Positions 8,841-18,441 of a stretch of DNA of 64,000 nucleotides are shown here, in pieces; within the stretch, counting starts at the first letter, position 1, and every line of letters begins with the position of its first letter. The DNA lies in NCBI RefSeq assembly GCF_013520865.1, contig NZ_JACDXJ010000001.1, positions 434,001 to 498,000 on the forward strand, read 5' to 3'. The notes under the pieces are model-generated. The model made no database searches and was not told where the DNA came from. It worked only from the letters and a program-made list of their open reading frames with translations. Source of the stretch: Microvirga mediterraneensis. GTDB lineage: Bacteria > Pseudomonadota > Alphaproteobacteria > Rhizobiales > Beijerinckiaceae. The translations under genes and the position numbers were made by a program.

Positions 8841-10421
8841 ATGTTCCACGCCAATCAGGGCTGCCGACTCATGCGCGAATCCGCCCGATCACCTCAGGTC
8901 GCCGTCGTGGGGGCTGGCCCCGGAGGCTTGGCCTCCGCCATGCTGCTGGCGCGCGAGGGTATCCCCGTCACGGTGTTCGAACGGGAACCCGCCGTCGGTG
9001 GGCGTACCCGGACCATCCATGCCCCCGGCGGCTACAGGTTCGATATCGGCCCGACCTTCTTCCTCTATCCCCGCGTCCTGAAGGACATCTTCGAGGCCTG
9101 CGGCGAACGGCTGGAAGACCATGTCGAACTCAAACGCCTCGACCCGCAATATCACGTCGTGTTCGAGGGCGGCGGCTCCATTCGCGCCACTTACGATCTC
9201 GACCGCCTCGAACAGGAAATTGCCCGTCTGGCGCCTGCCGATGCGCGCAACGTGCGCCGCTTTCTCGACGACAACCGCGATAAGCTCGAGGCCTTCCGGC
9301 CCGTGTTGGAACAGGCCTTTTCGAGCCCGGCCGATCTCTTCTCGCCGGCGATGCTGGCCGCCTTGCCGAAGCTGAGGCCGTTCTCCAGCGTGGACAGCGA
9401 TCTCAAGCGCTATTTCGCCGACCCGCGCGTGCGTCTCGCCTTTTCGTTCCAGACGAAATATCTCGGAATGTCGCCATTCCAATGTCCGAGCCTGTTCACG
9501 ATCCTCTCGTTCCTCGAATATGAGCACGGCGTCTTCCATCCCATAGGTGGCTGCGGCGCAGTCTCGGAAGCCATGGCGAAAGTCGCGCGCAAAATGGGCG
9601 TCGACATTCGCCTGAACACACCGGTCGAGCGCATCGTCTACGAGAACGGCGAGGCCGTCGGGATCGAGGCAGACGGCGAACGCTTCGCGGCGGGCTCCGT
9701 GGTGATCAACGGCGATTTCGGCCATGCCATGCGCCACCTCGTACCGGAAGCCATGCGCCCGCGCTGGACGGACAGGAAGCTCGATCACGCGAAAATTTCC
9801 TGCTCCACCTTCATGCTCTATCTCGGCATCGAGGGCGATGTCGGCGATCTCGCCCATCACACGATCCTGCTGTCGCGCGACTACGAGCGCAACATTCACG
9901 AGATCACCAACGGCATCCTGCCCGAAGAACCATCGATCTACGTGCAGCACGCCGGCGCGACCGATGCGTCGCTGGCCCCGAAAGGCCACACGAGCCTATA
10001 CGTGCTCGTGCCCGTGCCGAATCTGCGCTGCGGGATCGAATGGACGCGCGAGGCACCCCGCTATCGCAAGCTCGCGCTCGAGCGGCTGAAGCTGCTCGGA
10101 TTGGAGGACATCGAGAGCCGCATCCGCTTCGAGCGCGTGGTGACGCCACGCAGCTGGCAAGATGAATTCTCCGTGTTCGAGGGCGCCACCTTCAACCTCG
10201 CGCACAACCTGACGCAGATGCTCTATTTCCGCCCGCACAACCGCTTCGGCCGCAACGTCTACTTGGTCGGCGGCGGCACGCATCCCGGCAGCGGGTTGCC
10301 GGTGATCTATGAAGGCGCGCGCATCACGACGCGGCTGCTGCTGGAGGATCGCGAGCGCCGAAGGGCGGGCGACCACGAAGCGAAGCCCGCCGTCGCGCCG
10401 CTCGGCGAAGCGGCTCTATAG
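8841..10421 (+). CDS. crtN: CrtN-like C30 carotenoid desaturase
   Basis: A flavin-dependent desaturase of the CrtI/CrtN family, 526 aa. The FAD-binding motif [12 protein letters not shown] is near residue 18, followed by VGGRTRTI and DIGPTFF. The C-terminal FAD region reads [21 protein letters not shown]. Compared from memory with staphylococcal enzymes, the segments [16 protein letters not shown] and [14 protein letters not shown] resemble CrtN (dehydrosqualene desaturase) more than CrtP. It would introduce double bases of conjugation into squalene or dehydrosqualene to give diapo-carotenoids. It opens a nine-gene operon that also makes squalene. An alternative start is the ATG at 8871. The last ~25 residues are unconserved in appearance. 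Confidence 0.85.
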   Translation: MFHANQGCRLMRESARSPQVAVVGAGPGGLASAMLLAREGIPVTVFEREPAVGGRTRTIHAPGGYRFDIGPTFFLYPRVLKDIFEACGERLEDHVELKRLDPQYHVVFEGGGSIRATYDLDRLEQEIARLAPADARNVRRFLDDNRDKLEAFRPVLEQAFSSPADLFSPAMLAALPKLRPFSSVDSDLKRYFADPRVRLAFSFQTKYLGMSPFQCPSLFTILSFLEYEHGVFHPIGGCGAVSEAMAKVARKMGVDIRLNTPVERIVYENGEAVGIEADGERFAAGSVVINGDFGHAMRHLVPEAMRPRWTDRKLDHAKISCSTFMLYLGIEGDVGDLAHHTILLSRDYERNIHEITNGILPEEPSIYVQHAGATDASLAPKGHTSLYVLVPVPNLRCGIEWTREAPRYRKLALERLKLLGLEDIESRIRFERVVTPRSWQDEFSVFEGATFNLAHNLTQMLYFRPHNRFGRNVYLVGGGTHPGSGLPVIYEGARITTRLLLEDRERRRAGDHEAKPAVAPLGEAAL

Positions 10422-10432
10422 AGGTGTGACGG

Positions 10433-10837
10433 ATGAGACGCTTTGGATTGGCTTCTTTTCTTCTCATGTCCGTCTCGTCCGCCCACGCGGCGACGCTGAC
10501 GATCCGCGCGCAGGGCATTCAACCGGACGGCAACATGGTCTATGCCGGGGTCTGCGACACGAGCTTCGAGGAGGCCGCCTGCCCCTACAAGGATCGCGGC
10601 CAGGCCATTGCGGGAACCGTGGAACTGCGCATCAGGAACGTGAAGCCCGGCACATACGCCATCGCGGTCTTCCATGACGTCAACGGCAACGGCAAGCTCG
10701 ACCGCAACTTCATCGGCCTGCCCAGCGAGCCCTACGGCTTCTCGAACGATGTGGGCCGCCGCGGCCCTCCGAATTTCGACGCCGCCCGGATCGTCGTCAG
10801 GGAGCCTGCGACGACGGTCGTGATCCCGATCCGATAG
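10433..10837 (+). CDS. DUF2141 secreted protein
   Basis: The 134-aa protein has a cleavable signal peptide (hydrophobic core LASFLLMSVSS, cleavage after AHA) and a beta-rich DUF2141 domain with the family signature YAIAVFHDVNGNGKLDRN and PSEPYGFSND. Its function is unknown; it should be periplasmic. It starts 12 bases after crtN with a GAGG ribosome site and is followed 10 bases later by the methyltransferase gene, so it belongs to the operon. Proteins of this family recur near carotenoid genes, from memory, which suggests pigment transport or placement, an untested inference. Confidence 0.85.
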   Translation: MRRFGLASFLLMSVSSAHAATLTIRAQGIQPDGNMVYAGVCDTSFEEAACPYKDRGQAIAGTVELRIRNVKPGTYAIAVFHDVNGNGKLDRNFIGLPSEPYGFSNDVGRRGPPNFDAARIVVREPATTVVIPIR

Positions 10838-10846
10838 GGGCCTCCC

Positions 10847-11941
10847 ATGCTGTGGCGCGCCTATGCTCTTCTGTCACATGGCGGGGACCGCATAGGCCTC
10901 GGCTCCATCGGCCTCCCCTCCTGGCACGGTCCAGCCGCCCCGTCGTTCCAGCGGACGGGCGACGTTCTGAAGGTGCTCGAAGAAGCCGACACGGCCATCT
11001 GGTCGGCCAGCGCCCTCTCGGCTTGCGCCGAGACCGGCCTCCTCGCCCATCTCGGCAAGCCGGCGACGATCGACACGTTGGCTCAAGCCGTCTCGCTGTC
11101 GCCAGCGCTCGTCCGGACTCTGGTCGACGTGCTCGCAAGCCACAGGTTCGTGGTCTGGGACCAGGACCGGGTCCAGGCGGCTCCTTCCCTCCTGCCCTTC
11201 ACCACGCCCGAGGGCGCCGAAACCTTCCGGGCATTCCTTCGGGCTCCCCTCCTGCAGGCTGACAGTTTCCGGCACAAGCTTGCCGACCACACCCTGACCC
11301 TCGACGGCTGGACCCATACGGATGAGGCCATCATCGAGTCCCAGGGCACCCTGACCCGGCTCTGGACCACCCGGGCCCTGCCGAAGCTGAAATTCCTGCC
11401 GGGCCTAGTCCCGCGCCTCGAAAAGCCCGGCGCAGCCCTTCTCGACGTGGGCGCGGGCGCCGCGGGCCTTTCGATCGCTCTCTGCAGGAACTTTCCGCAC
11501 CTGAGCGCCGTGGCTCTCGAACCCGCGCCCCAACCGGCCCGCATCGGCGAGCGGCATGTGCGGGAGGCAGGGCTCGAAGGCCGCATCGTCATGCGACGGC
11601 AACGGGCGGAAGATCTGGACGACGAGCGAGCCTTCGACCTCGTCTTCCTGCCCCAGATGTTCCTGCCCGACGCGATCATCCAGGACGCCATCGAGCGGAT
11701 CTTCCGTTCGTTGCGGCCTGGAGGCTGGCTTCTCGTCGCCGTCCTGTCCCAGGAAGGAGGCGGGACGGCCTCCGCCGTCAACCGGCTGAAGAACCTGCTC
11801 TGGGGCGGCAACACGCGCGCCGTGAACCACCTGAGACCCCGCCTGGCCGCCGCCGGGTTCGACCCGGTGATCCGCGCGCCGGGCCGGCACGCGCTCCGCA
11901 TGATCTGCGCCCGCCGCCCAAACCTTCGTGATCCGTCTTGA
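10847..11941 (+). CDS. SAM-dependent O-methyltransferase with winged-helix dimerisation domain (CrtF-like)
   Basis: A 364-aa protein with the two-domain plan of small-molecule O-methyltransferases such as CrtF and hydroxyneurosporene methyltransferase. Residues ~40-120 form the helical/winged-helix part (ETGLLAHLGKPATIDTLAQA). A Rossmann methyltransferase domain follows, with SAM motif LLDVGAGAAGLSIALC and the post-motif LRPGGWLLVAVL. In this operon the likely substrate is a carotenoid hydroxyl or carboxyl group, making a methoxy group or methyl ester. The substrate is inferred from position only. The C-terminus is a typical length. Confidence 0.8.
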   Translation: MLWRAYALLSHGGDRIGLGSIGLPSWHGPAAPSFQRTGDVLKVLEEADTAIWSASALSACAETGLLAHLGKPATIDTLAQAVSLSPALVRTLVDVLASHRFVVWDQDRVQAAPSLLPFTTPEGAETFRAFLRAPLLQADSFRHKLADHTLTLDGWTHTDEAIIESQGTLTRLWTTRALPKLKFLPGLVPRLEKPGAALLDVGAGAAGLSIALCRNFPHLSAVALEPAPQPARIGERHVREAGLEGRIVMRRQRAEDLDDERAFDLVFLPQMFLPDAIIQDAIERIFRSLRPGGWLLVAVLSQEGGGTASAVNRLKNLLWGGNTRAVNHLRPRLAAAGFDPVIRAPGRHALRMICARRPNLRDPS

Positions 11942-12022
11942 ACTGGCCTATGGGCTTCCTAGAACCATCACGATTGGACATGGGCGAATGACGGACAGGC
12001 TCGTGCCGCGCGGGAGGAATGC

Positions 12023-13558
12023 GTGAACGCTCAAGGGACTTCGGTTGCGGTCATCGGCGGAGGATTGGGCGGATTGGCGGCGGCCTGCGTCGCGGCGGCC
12101 CGCGGACACAAGGTCACCCTCTACGACAAGAACGCCTGGATCGGCGGCAAGGCGGCGGTGCTGCACGAGGACGGCTTCCGATTCGACATGGGTCCGACGA
12201 TCCTGACCGTGCCGCGCGTCCTGGAGCGCATCTTCGCAGAGGCGGGCCGCAACCTTTCCAACTATCTCGATCTCGTGCGGCTCGATCCGCAATGGCGCTG
12301 CTTCTTCGATGACGGCACCCGGATCGACCTGCAGGAAAACATCGACGCTATGGCCGAGGCCATGGATCGCTTCGCGCCGGGCAAGAATACCGGCGACGGA
12401 TACAAGCGCTTCCAGGAAATTTCCGCGCATCTCCACGACATTTCGAACCGATTCTTCTTCTGGAAGCCGGTGGAGGATCTCTTCGACACCATCAACATCC
12501 GCGCCAACATGAATCCCGCAACATTGCGGGATGTTTTGTCTCTTCGCATGGGGTCGTCGGTCGCCGGCACTATCCGGTCCAAGGTGAAGGACGAACGCCT
12601 GGCGCAGATGCTAGACCACTTCACGCAGTATGTGGGCTCGTCGCCCTACGGCTCGCCCGCCGTGCTCTGCGCCATCGCCCACATGCAGGCGGCGGATGGG
12701 GTCTGGTATCCCATGGGCGGCACGCGCGCGGTCGCCGAGGCCCTGGCGAAACTGGCCACAGAGCTCGGCGCCACGTTCAAGACCGACAGCGATGTCGCTT
12801 CGCTCAGGATCGAGAATGGCGCGGTGACGGGCATCGTCCTCGCGGGCGGCGATGTCGTTCCTTACGACAGCGTCATCTCCAATATGGATTCGATCCGCAC
12901 CTATCGCGAACTCGTCGGCGGCGAGGTCGGCGAGCATTATGCCCGCAAGGACTTCGAGCCCGCCTGCTCGGGCGTGGTGCTCTATCTCGGCCTGAACAAG
13001 CGCTACGACCACATCCTCCATCACGATTTCGTGTTCTCCCGCGATCCGGAGGAAGAGTTCGACTTCATCTACCGGCGCGGCGAGCCGGCACCCGACCCCA
13101 CTTGCTATCTGGCGGCCCCGTCCGCGACGGACCCGAGCGTCGCGCCGGAGGGCGGCGAGGCGCTCTACGTTCTCGTCCATACGCCCTACCTTCGCCCGCA
13201 CCATGACTGGTCGCAGATGTTCCCCGCCTATCGGCAAGTGATCATCGACAAGCTGAAACGCACGGCCGGCATGAGCGATATCGAGGAGCGCATCGTGGTC
13301 GAACGCCACCTGACGCCGCAGGACATCCACGACCGCTACAAGGTGCTCAACGGCGCCATCTACGGTCTGGCGAGCCACGGCAAGTTCATGGGCGCGTTCA
13401 AGCCGGGCAACCGCAGCCGGCAGGTGCGCGGCCTTTATCTGGCCGGCGGAGCGGCCCATCCGGGTCCAGGCATGCCGATGGTCATGATGTCGGGCTGGAT
13501 CGCCGCCGACGCCCTCGATGCGGATGGCAAGGCCGAGAACCTACGGAACGTGTCTTGA
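12023..13558 (+). CDS. crtP: CrtP-like diapocarotenoid oxidase (CrtI family)
   Basis: A second CrtI-family flavoenzyme, 511 aa, with FAD motif VIGGGLGGLAAACVAA at the N-terminus, FDMGPTILTVPRV, and C-terminal YLAGGAAHPGPGMPMVMMSG. The segment FTQYVGSSPYGSPAVL followed by GVWYPMGGTRAVAEAL closely resembles staphylococcal CrtP (diaponeurosporene oxidase), recalled from memory, rather than CrtN. It probably oxidises the terminal methyl group of the C30 chain to an aldehyde or acid. The start is a GTG with a GGGAGG ribosome site 5 bases upstream. The gap of 81 bases from the methyltransferase is the largest within the operon. Confidence 0.82.
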   Translation: MNAQGTSVAVIGGGLGGLAAACVAAARGHKVTLYDKNAWIGGKAAVLHEDGFRFDMGPTILTVPRVLERIFAEAGRNLSNYLDLVRLDPQWRCFFDDGTRIDLQENIDAMAEAMDRFAPGKNTGDGYKRFQEISAHLHDISNRFFFWKPVEDLFDTINIRANMNPATLRDVLSLRMGSSVAGTIRSKVKDERLAQMLDHFTQYVGSSPYGSPAVLCAIAHMQAADGVWYPMGGTRAVAEALAKLATELGATFKTDSDVASLRIENGAVTGIVLAGGDVVPYDSVISNMDSIRTYRELVGGEVGEHYARKDFEPACSGVVLYLGLNKRYDHILHHDFVFSRDPEEEFDFIYRRGEPAPDPTCYLAAPSATDPSVAPEGGEALYVLVHTPYLRPHHDWSQMFPAYRQVIIDKLKRTAGMSDIEERIVVERHLTPQDIHDRYKVLNGAIYGLASHGKFMGAFKPGNRSRQVRGLYLAGGAAHPGPGMPMVMMSGWIAADALDADGKAENLRNVS

Positions 13559-14394
13559 GGCAGGAAGCGGGCAAGGCAGGAACGGAGCGCTCTTCATCCG
13601 GTCGCGCGGGAGGTTCTCCCGTCGCGCGCCGTTCCGCCCTGCTTCACCGCTTCATGGTCTCGACCTTCCGGCGCTATTTCACACGCCACATGAATGCCCT
13701 GCGGATCGCCGCCTGGGGCATGCCGGTCGTTCCCCAGCACGGCCCGGTCATCGTCTATTCCAATCACCCGGCCTGGTGGGATGCGGCCGTCTACATCCTG
13801 GCAGCGGACCGCTTCTTTCCGTCCTATGAGAGCTATGCGCCCATCGATGCCGCGATGCTGAAGCAATACGGCATCTTCGGCCGCATCGGCGCCTTCGGAA
13901 TCGACCTCGAAAGCCCGCGCGGGGCGGCGGATTTTCTCAAGGCCGGAGCGGAGATCCTCTCCGTCCCCGACCGCGCCCTCTGGATCACCGCGCAGGGACG
14001 CTTCAGCGATGTGCGCGAGCGGCCTCTCGGCCTCAAGCCCGGCGTGGCGCACTTGGTCGAGCGCGCGCCCGGCTGCACGATCCTACCGCTCGCCATCGAG
14101 TACGGCTTCTGGCTGGAGCGCGGCGCGGAAGCCTTCCTGGCCTTCGGCCAGCCGATGCGCGGATCGGACCTTTTGAACCTCTCGCGCGCCGACCGCCTGG
14201 AGCGGCTTGAAAGCGAGCTGACCTCGACGCTCACTCGCTTGAGCGCCGACGTGGAGAGCCGCGACCCGGCACGTTTTCGGGCGGTGCTCGAAGGCCGTGC
14301 CGGAATCGGCGGGCTCTACGACGGATGGCGGCGGATGGCGGCAGCCCTGCGCGGGCGCACCTTCGATCCGTCCCACGAGGGGCGGCCCTCATGA
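13555..14394 (+). CDS. Lysophospholipid-type (PlsC-like) acyltransferase
   Basis: The protein has the PlsC fold signatures: the NHPAWWD motif (in place of the classic HX4D: H and D four residues apart) near residue 83, GAFGIDLESPRG, and ITAQGRFSDVRERP. It would transfer a fatty acyl group, and in a C30 carotenoid operon the plausible acceptor is the glycosylated carotenoid, as CrtO does in staphyloxanthin synthesis. The frame opens with a TTG (13555) overlapping the crtP stop; an internal ATG at 13654 is an alternative start, though neither has a clear ribosome site. Its stop overlaps the next start by 4 bases. Confidence 0.75.
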   Translation: MRQEAGKAGTERSSSGRAGGSPVARRSALLHRFMVSTFRRYFTRHMNALRIAAWGMPVVPQHGPVIVYSNHPAWWDAAVYILAADRFFPSYESYAPIDAAMLKQYGIFGRIGAFGIDLESPRGAADFLKAGAEILSVPDRALWITAQGRFSDVRERPLGLKPGVAHLVERAPGCTILPLAIEYGFWLERGAEAFLAFGQPMRGSDLLNLSRADRLERLESELTSTLTRLSADVESRDPARFRAVLEGRAGIGGLYDGWRRMAAALRGRTFDPSHEGRPS

Positions 14395-15503
14395 CGATGC
14401 TCGGTCTCATCCTGCTCGCCTTGGCCGCCATCCCGTTCGTGCTCGCGCTCATGAACCTGGGAGTCCTGCGCGCGACACCGCGCCAATCCCCGCAAGGCGA
14501 CGTGCTCGTCTCGATCCTCATCCCGGCCCGCAACGAGGCGGCGAATATCGGCCCCGCCCTCGAGGCGGCGCTGGGCAGCATGGGCGTTCCTGTCGAGGTC
14601 CTGGTCATGGACGACGGGTCGACGGATGGAACCGCCGACATCGTCCGCTCCTATGCGGCCCGCGATGCCCGTGTGCGTCTCCTGACCGCCCCACCTCTCG
14701 ACGACGGCTGGACCGGCAAGGTCCATGCCTGCCACCATCTCTCCGAAGCCGCGCGGGGCACGCATTTCCTGTTCGTGGATGCGGATGTGCGTCTCGGCCC
14801 TCACGCGGCAGCCCGGCTCGCAGGCCATGCGCAGGCCGCCGATGCCGCCCTGGTCAGCGCCGTGCCGCGCCAGATCATGAACACCCTCGGCGAAATGCTG
14901 ACGGTGCCGACTATCAACCTGCTGCTGCTCGGCTATCTTCCCATGGGCTTCATGCGCCTCTCCCGCGATCCGGGACTGGGCGCAGCCTGCGGCCAGCTCA
15001 TGCTCGTCGAGCGCGACGCCTATCGGGCAAGCGGCGGACACGCGGCGATCCGCGCGCGCATCCACGACGGCATCCAGCTGGCGCGGCTCTTCCGCCGCAA
15101 AGGCCTCATGACGGACCTCGTGCCGGGCGAGCGCCTCGCGACCTGCCGCATGTATACGCGCTTCGACGAAGCCTGGGCCGGTTTCGCCAAAAACGCCCAC
15201 GAGGGCATGGCGACCCCCGTGGCGCTGCCGGTCTGGACCGCGCTCCTGCTCGGCGGCCATGTGCTGCCGTTCCTGCTCCTGCCGTTCGCACCAAGCTTGC
15301 TGCTCGCCAGCGCGGCTCTTCTCCCCCTCGGCGCCCGCACGCTCGTGACATTCGCGACGCGCGAGAATCCCTGGTCGATCCCGCTCCATCCCTTCACCAT
15401 CCTGGTCGGCCTGGCGATCCAATGGAGCGTGCTCCTGCGGATCGGCGAGGCGCGCCGCGCGGGATGGAAAGGCAGGCTTTATCCTCTGGAGGAGAAGCCA
15501 TGA
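14391..15503 (+). CDS. GT2 family glycosyltransferase (CrtQ/CruC-like)
   Basis: A membrane-attached GT2 transferase of ~370 aa. An N-terminal hydrophobic segment (LGLILLALAAIPFVLALM) precedes the GT-A catalytic domain with LIPARNEAANI, the DDGSTDG motif and FVDADVRLGP. Two or three further hydrophobic segments lie at the C-terminus. This architecture fits hydroxychlorobactene glucosyltransferase and CrtQ-type enzymes that attach glucose to carotenoids. The ATG at 14391 is chosen because it overlaps the acyltransferase stop as ATGA; the frame opens further upstream inside that gene. Sugar donor and acceptor are inferred from the operon. Confidence 0.82.
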   Translation: MTMLGLILLALAAIPFVLALMNLGVLRATPRQSPQGDVLVSILIPARNEAANIGPALEAALGSMGVPVEVLVMDDGSTDGTADIVRSYAARDARVRLLTAPPLDDGWTGKVHACHHLSEAARGTHFLFVDADVRLGPHAAARLAGHAQAADAALVSAVPRQIMNTLGEMLTVPTINLLLLGYLPMGFMRLSRDPGLGAACGQLMLVERDAYRASGGHAAIRARIHDGIQLARLFRRKGLMTDLVPGERLATCRMYTRFDEAWAGFAKNAHEGMATPVALPVWTALLLGGHVLPFLLLPFAPSLLLASAALLPLGARTLVTFATRENPWSIPLHPFTILVGLAIQWSVLLRIGEARRAGWKGRLYPLEEKP

Positions 15504-17158
15504 GCCCGGACCTCTCAGGACCAACCAAGCGCCCGCGCGACGAGAACTTCCCGGTCGCATCCCTGGTGCTCTCGCGCGAGCACCGGGACGCCGTTCTCGC
15601 CTTCTACGCTTTCGCCCGCATGGCCGACGACATCGCCGACGCGCCCGATCTCGCGGCCGCCGAGAAACTGGCGCGGCTCGACGCGCTCGAACAGGCGCTC
15701 GTATCGGGCGACGAGTCCATCCCGCAGGCCGCTCGTCTCCATGCCGTCGACCGGGAGCGCAGGACCGGCCTGACGCAAGCCCGCGCGCTGCTGCGCGCCT
15801 TCCGTCAGGACGTTGTCAAGACCCGCTACAACGATTGGGCGGAGCTGCTCGATTACTGCCGCTTTTCCGCCAACCCGGTCGGCCGCTTCCTGCTGGCCCT
15901 TCACGGGGAGCGCAGCTCGGCCCACGGACCGGCGGACGCCCTTTGCACGGCGCTGCAGATCCTCAACCACCTGCAGGATTGCGGCCAGGATCGCGACCGG
16001 ATGGGCCGCATCTACATCCCGATCCGGTGGATGCTGGCGGCGGGCTCCGAGACGGCATTCTTCGATCCGTCGTACGCGGCGCTCCGCCGCGACGTCCTCG
16101 ACGCGATGCTCGACCGGGTCGATGCCCTGATCGATCAGGCGCAATCCCTGCCCGCCCATCTGCGGAACGCGCGCCTGCGGGCGCAGAGCATCGCCACCAT
16201 CGCGCTCGCCCGGCGCCTGAGCCGACGCCTGCGGCAGGCCGATCCGGTTCTGGAACGCGTGCAGGTCAGCAAGGCCGATGTGGGCATCGCGTTCCTGCGC
16301 GGTCTTCGCGGCACGATCCGGAAGCCTTCCTCCGACGACCTCCGCGTGACGGCGGCGGCAGTGCGGCGCTCGGGCTCATCCTTCCGCCTCGGCATGCAGA
16401 GTCTCTCGCCCGAGCGCCGCCGCGCCATCCATGCGGTCTATGCCTTCTGCCGCGCGGTGGACGATATCGCCGACGGAGCGGCGCCCGCCTCCGAGAAGCG
16501 GACCTTCCTGCGCGAATGGCGGCGCGAACTCGACCGGCTGCACCGCGCGCCGGAAACGCCCATCGGACGCGAGCTCGCCCGTGCCTCGACCCTGTTCAAG
16601 CTGCCCCTGGACGAATGCCATGCCCTGCTCGACGGCATGGAGACCGACAGCGCCGACCGTGTGCGCCTCGCCGACGATTATGAACTCGGCCTCTATGGAC
16701 GCCAGGTCGCGGGCTCCGTCGGGGCGCTTTCGATCCGCATCTTCGGCGTTCCGTCGGCCCATGGTTTCGCCCTCAATCTCGGACGCACCCTGCAGCTCGT
16801 GAACATCCTGCGCGACGTCGACGAGGATGCCGCCCGCGAGCGGGTCTACGTCCCCCTTTCGAGGCTCGCGCAACTCGGATTGCGCGATGCTCCTGCCGCC
16901 ACTCTCGTGGCCGATCCGCGCTTCGCGCGCGTCTGCGAAAGCCTTGCCGAAGAAGCCCGTGCGGGCTTTGCGGCGGCGGATGCCGCGCTCATGCGTCTCG
17001 ATCGTCGCGCCCTGAAGCCGGCGATCCTGATGATGGAGAATTACCGCCGTGTGCTCGACCGGCTGCAGGCGCGCGGCTGGGGCCTGCGCCAGGGGAGGCT
17101 GCGCCTGAGCACCGCCGACAGATTGCATCTCATCACCCGCGCCATGAGGCCCGCATGA
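15500..17158 (+). CDS. hpnCD: HpnC-HpnD fusion: hydroxysqualene synthase / presqualene diphosphate synthase
   Basis: One 552-aa reading frame holds two complete squalene/phytoene synthase-type domains. Residues 1 to ~275 match HpnC, with FARMADDIADAP and NHLQDCGQDRDRMGRIYIP. Residues ~280-552 match HpnD, with YAFCRAVDDIADG and LVNILRDVDEDAARERVYVP. All four aspartate-rich motifs are intact. HpnD condenses two farnesyl diphosphates to presqualene diphosphate and HpnC converts it to hydroxysqualene. The two are normally separate proteins of about 280 aa each; here no stop or start signal separates them. The gene overlaps both neighbours by ATGA. The product feeds HpnE, then carotenoids and hopanoids. 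Confidence 0.88.
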   Translation: MSPDLSGPTKRPRDENFPVASLVLSREHRDAVLAFYAFARMADDIADAPDLAAAEKLARLDALEQALVSGDESIPQAARLHAVDRERRTGLTQARALLRAFRQDVVKTRYNDWAELLDYCRFSANPVGRFLLALHGERSSAHGPADALCTALQILNHLQDCGQDRDRMGRIYIPIRWMLAAGSETAFFDPSYAALRRDVLDAMLDRVDALIDQAQSLPAHLRNARLRAQSIATIALARRLSRRLRQADPVLERVQVSKADVGIAFLRGLRGTIRKPSSDDLRVTAAAVRRSGSSFRLGMQSLSPERRRAIHAVYAFCRAVDDIADGAAPASEKRTFLREWRRELDRLHRAPETPIGRELARASTLFKLPLDECHALLDGMETDSADRVRLADDYELGLYGRQVAGSVGALSIRIFGVPSAHGFALNLGRTLQLVNILRDVDEDAARERVYVPLSRLAQLGLRDAPAATLVADPRFARVCESLAEEARAGFAAADAALMRLDRRALKPAILMMENYRRVLDRLQARGWGLRQGRLRLSTADRLHLITRAMRPA

Positions 17159-18441
17159 CGACACGGCGAACCCATATCGTCGGAGCGGGAATCGCGGGCC
17201 TGAGCGCGGCGCTCACCGTCACGGCCGATGGCGGCGAGGCCATCGTCTACGAGGCCGCGCCGCAGCCGGGCGGACGCTGCCGGACCCTGCAGCCCGCCGA
17301 TGGCTTCGTCCATGACAACGGCACCCATGTGCTGTTCACGGCCAATGGGCATGCGCTCGATCTCCTCAAGGCGATCGGCGCCCGCGACCGCTGGTTCGAG
17401 CCGGAACCCAAAGGGCTTCCGCTCTACGACGGGAAAACGGGAGAGATGCGGCGGGTGGGGCTTTCGCCCTGGTCGTGGTTGCTCCCGTCGCGCCGCCCGC
17501 ACGGCCTGACCCTGCCCGATCTGGCGAGGATCCTGCGCCTCCTCCTCGCGGCGAAGGATTGCCCGGTCGCATCCATCATCGGGGATCGCCCGATCATGGA
17601 CAGCCTGATCGAGCCCCTGACGGTGGCGGTGCTCAATACGCCGCCCGCACAGGCCTCCTCGCAGCGCCTCGCCTGCGCCTTGCGGCGGCTCATCCGGCCC
17701 GGCGCCGGGCGCCTCCTGGTGGCGCGAAACGGCCTGAGCGAGGACCTGATCGAGCCTGCCCTTGCCACGCTCGCGGCGCGAGGCGCGACCGTTCACACCG
17801 GGCAGCGCCTGCGCAGGCTTCTGACCGGCCAGGAGCGCGTCATCGGATTGGCCTTGACGGACCGCACCGTGATGCTCGGCCCCGACGACCGCGTGATCCT
17901 CGCGCTGCCGCCCTACGAGGTGGAGCGACTTCTCCCCGCGCTCCCCGTGCCGACCTCCTTCGAGCCCATCCTCAACGTTCATTACCGCATGAAGGGCCTG
18001 TCTGGACCGCGCTTCATCGGCTTCACCGGCACGCTGGCGCAATGGGCGCTGGTCCGCCCCTCGCATGTGAGCGTCACGGTCTCGGCCGCCGACGCAGTGG
18101 TGGACCTCAATGCCGCCGACGTGGCGGCGCGGATCTGGCGCGACATCGCTCCGGCCCTGCGCCGCCTCGGGCTCGATGCGGACGGCGACCGTCAGCCCGA
18201 GAGCCGGGTGGTGAAGGAGAAGCGCGCGACCATCCGCCAGGCGGCGGAGGATCTCCCGCAGCCTCCCCTGCGGCCTCTCATGAACCTCGCCCTGGCGGGC
18301 GACTGGCTCGGCTCCCTTCCCGCTACCATCGAGAGCGCCGTGATGGCCGGTGAGCACGCCGCCTCCCTGCTGCGGCATGCCCGCTGCACCCGCCCGACCG
18401 TTCCGCGCGACCGCCCCTTGAAGACGGAGGATGCGGCATGA
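17155..18441 (+). CDS. hpnE: Hydroxysqualene dehydroxylase HpnE
   Basis: A 428-aa flavoprotein of the amine-oxidase/phytoene desaturase superfamily. It starts with the FAD-binding motif HIVGAGIAGLSAALT, followed by PQPGGRCRTL and DNGTHVLF, and ends with the flavin contact LALAGDWLGSLPATIESAVMAG split by a conserved Trp. HpnE reduces hydroxysqualene to squalene and completes the HpnCDE route. It overlaps the hpnCD stop and the ispH start by ATGA at each side, so the three genes are translationally coupled. Confidence 0.92.
   Translation: MTTRRTHIVGAGIAGLSAALTVTADGGEAIVYEAAPQPGGRCRTLQPADGFVHDNGTHVLFTANGHALDLLKAIGARDRWFEPEPKGLPLYDGKTGEMRRVGLSPWSWLLPSRRPHGLTLPDLARILRLLLAAKDCPVASIIGDRPIMDSLIEPLTVAVLNTPPAQASSQRLACALRRLIRPGAGRLLVARNGLSEDLIEPALATLAARGATVHTGQRLRRLLTGQERVIGLALTDRTVMLGPDDRVILALPPYEVERLLPALPVPTSFEPILNVHYRMKGLSGPRFIGFTGTLAQWALVRPSHVSVTVSAADAVVDLNAADVAARIWRDIAPALRRLGLDADGDRQPESRVVKEKRATIRQAAEDLPQPPLRPLMNLALAGDWLGSLPATIESAVMAGEHAASLLRHARCTRPTVPRDRPLKTEDAA

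Noticed and set aside
14297..15499. Upstream part of the open frame that contains hpnCD
   Set aside because: It is out of frame with the acyltransferase and GT2 genes and has no protein character; the ATG at 15500 overlapping the GT2 stop is the real start.
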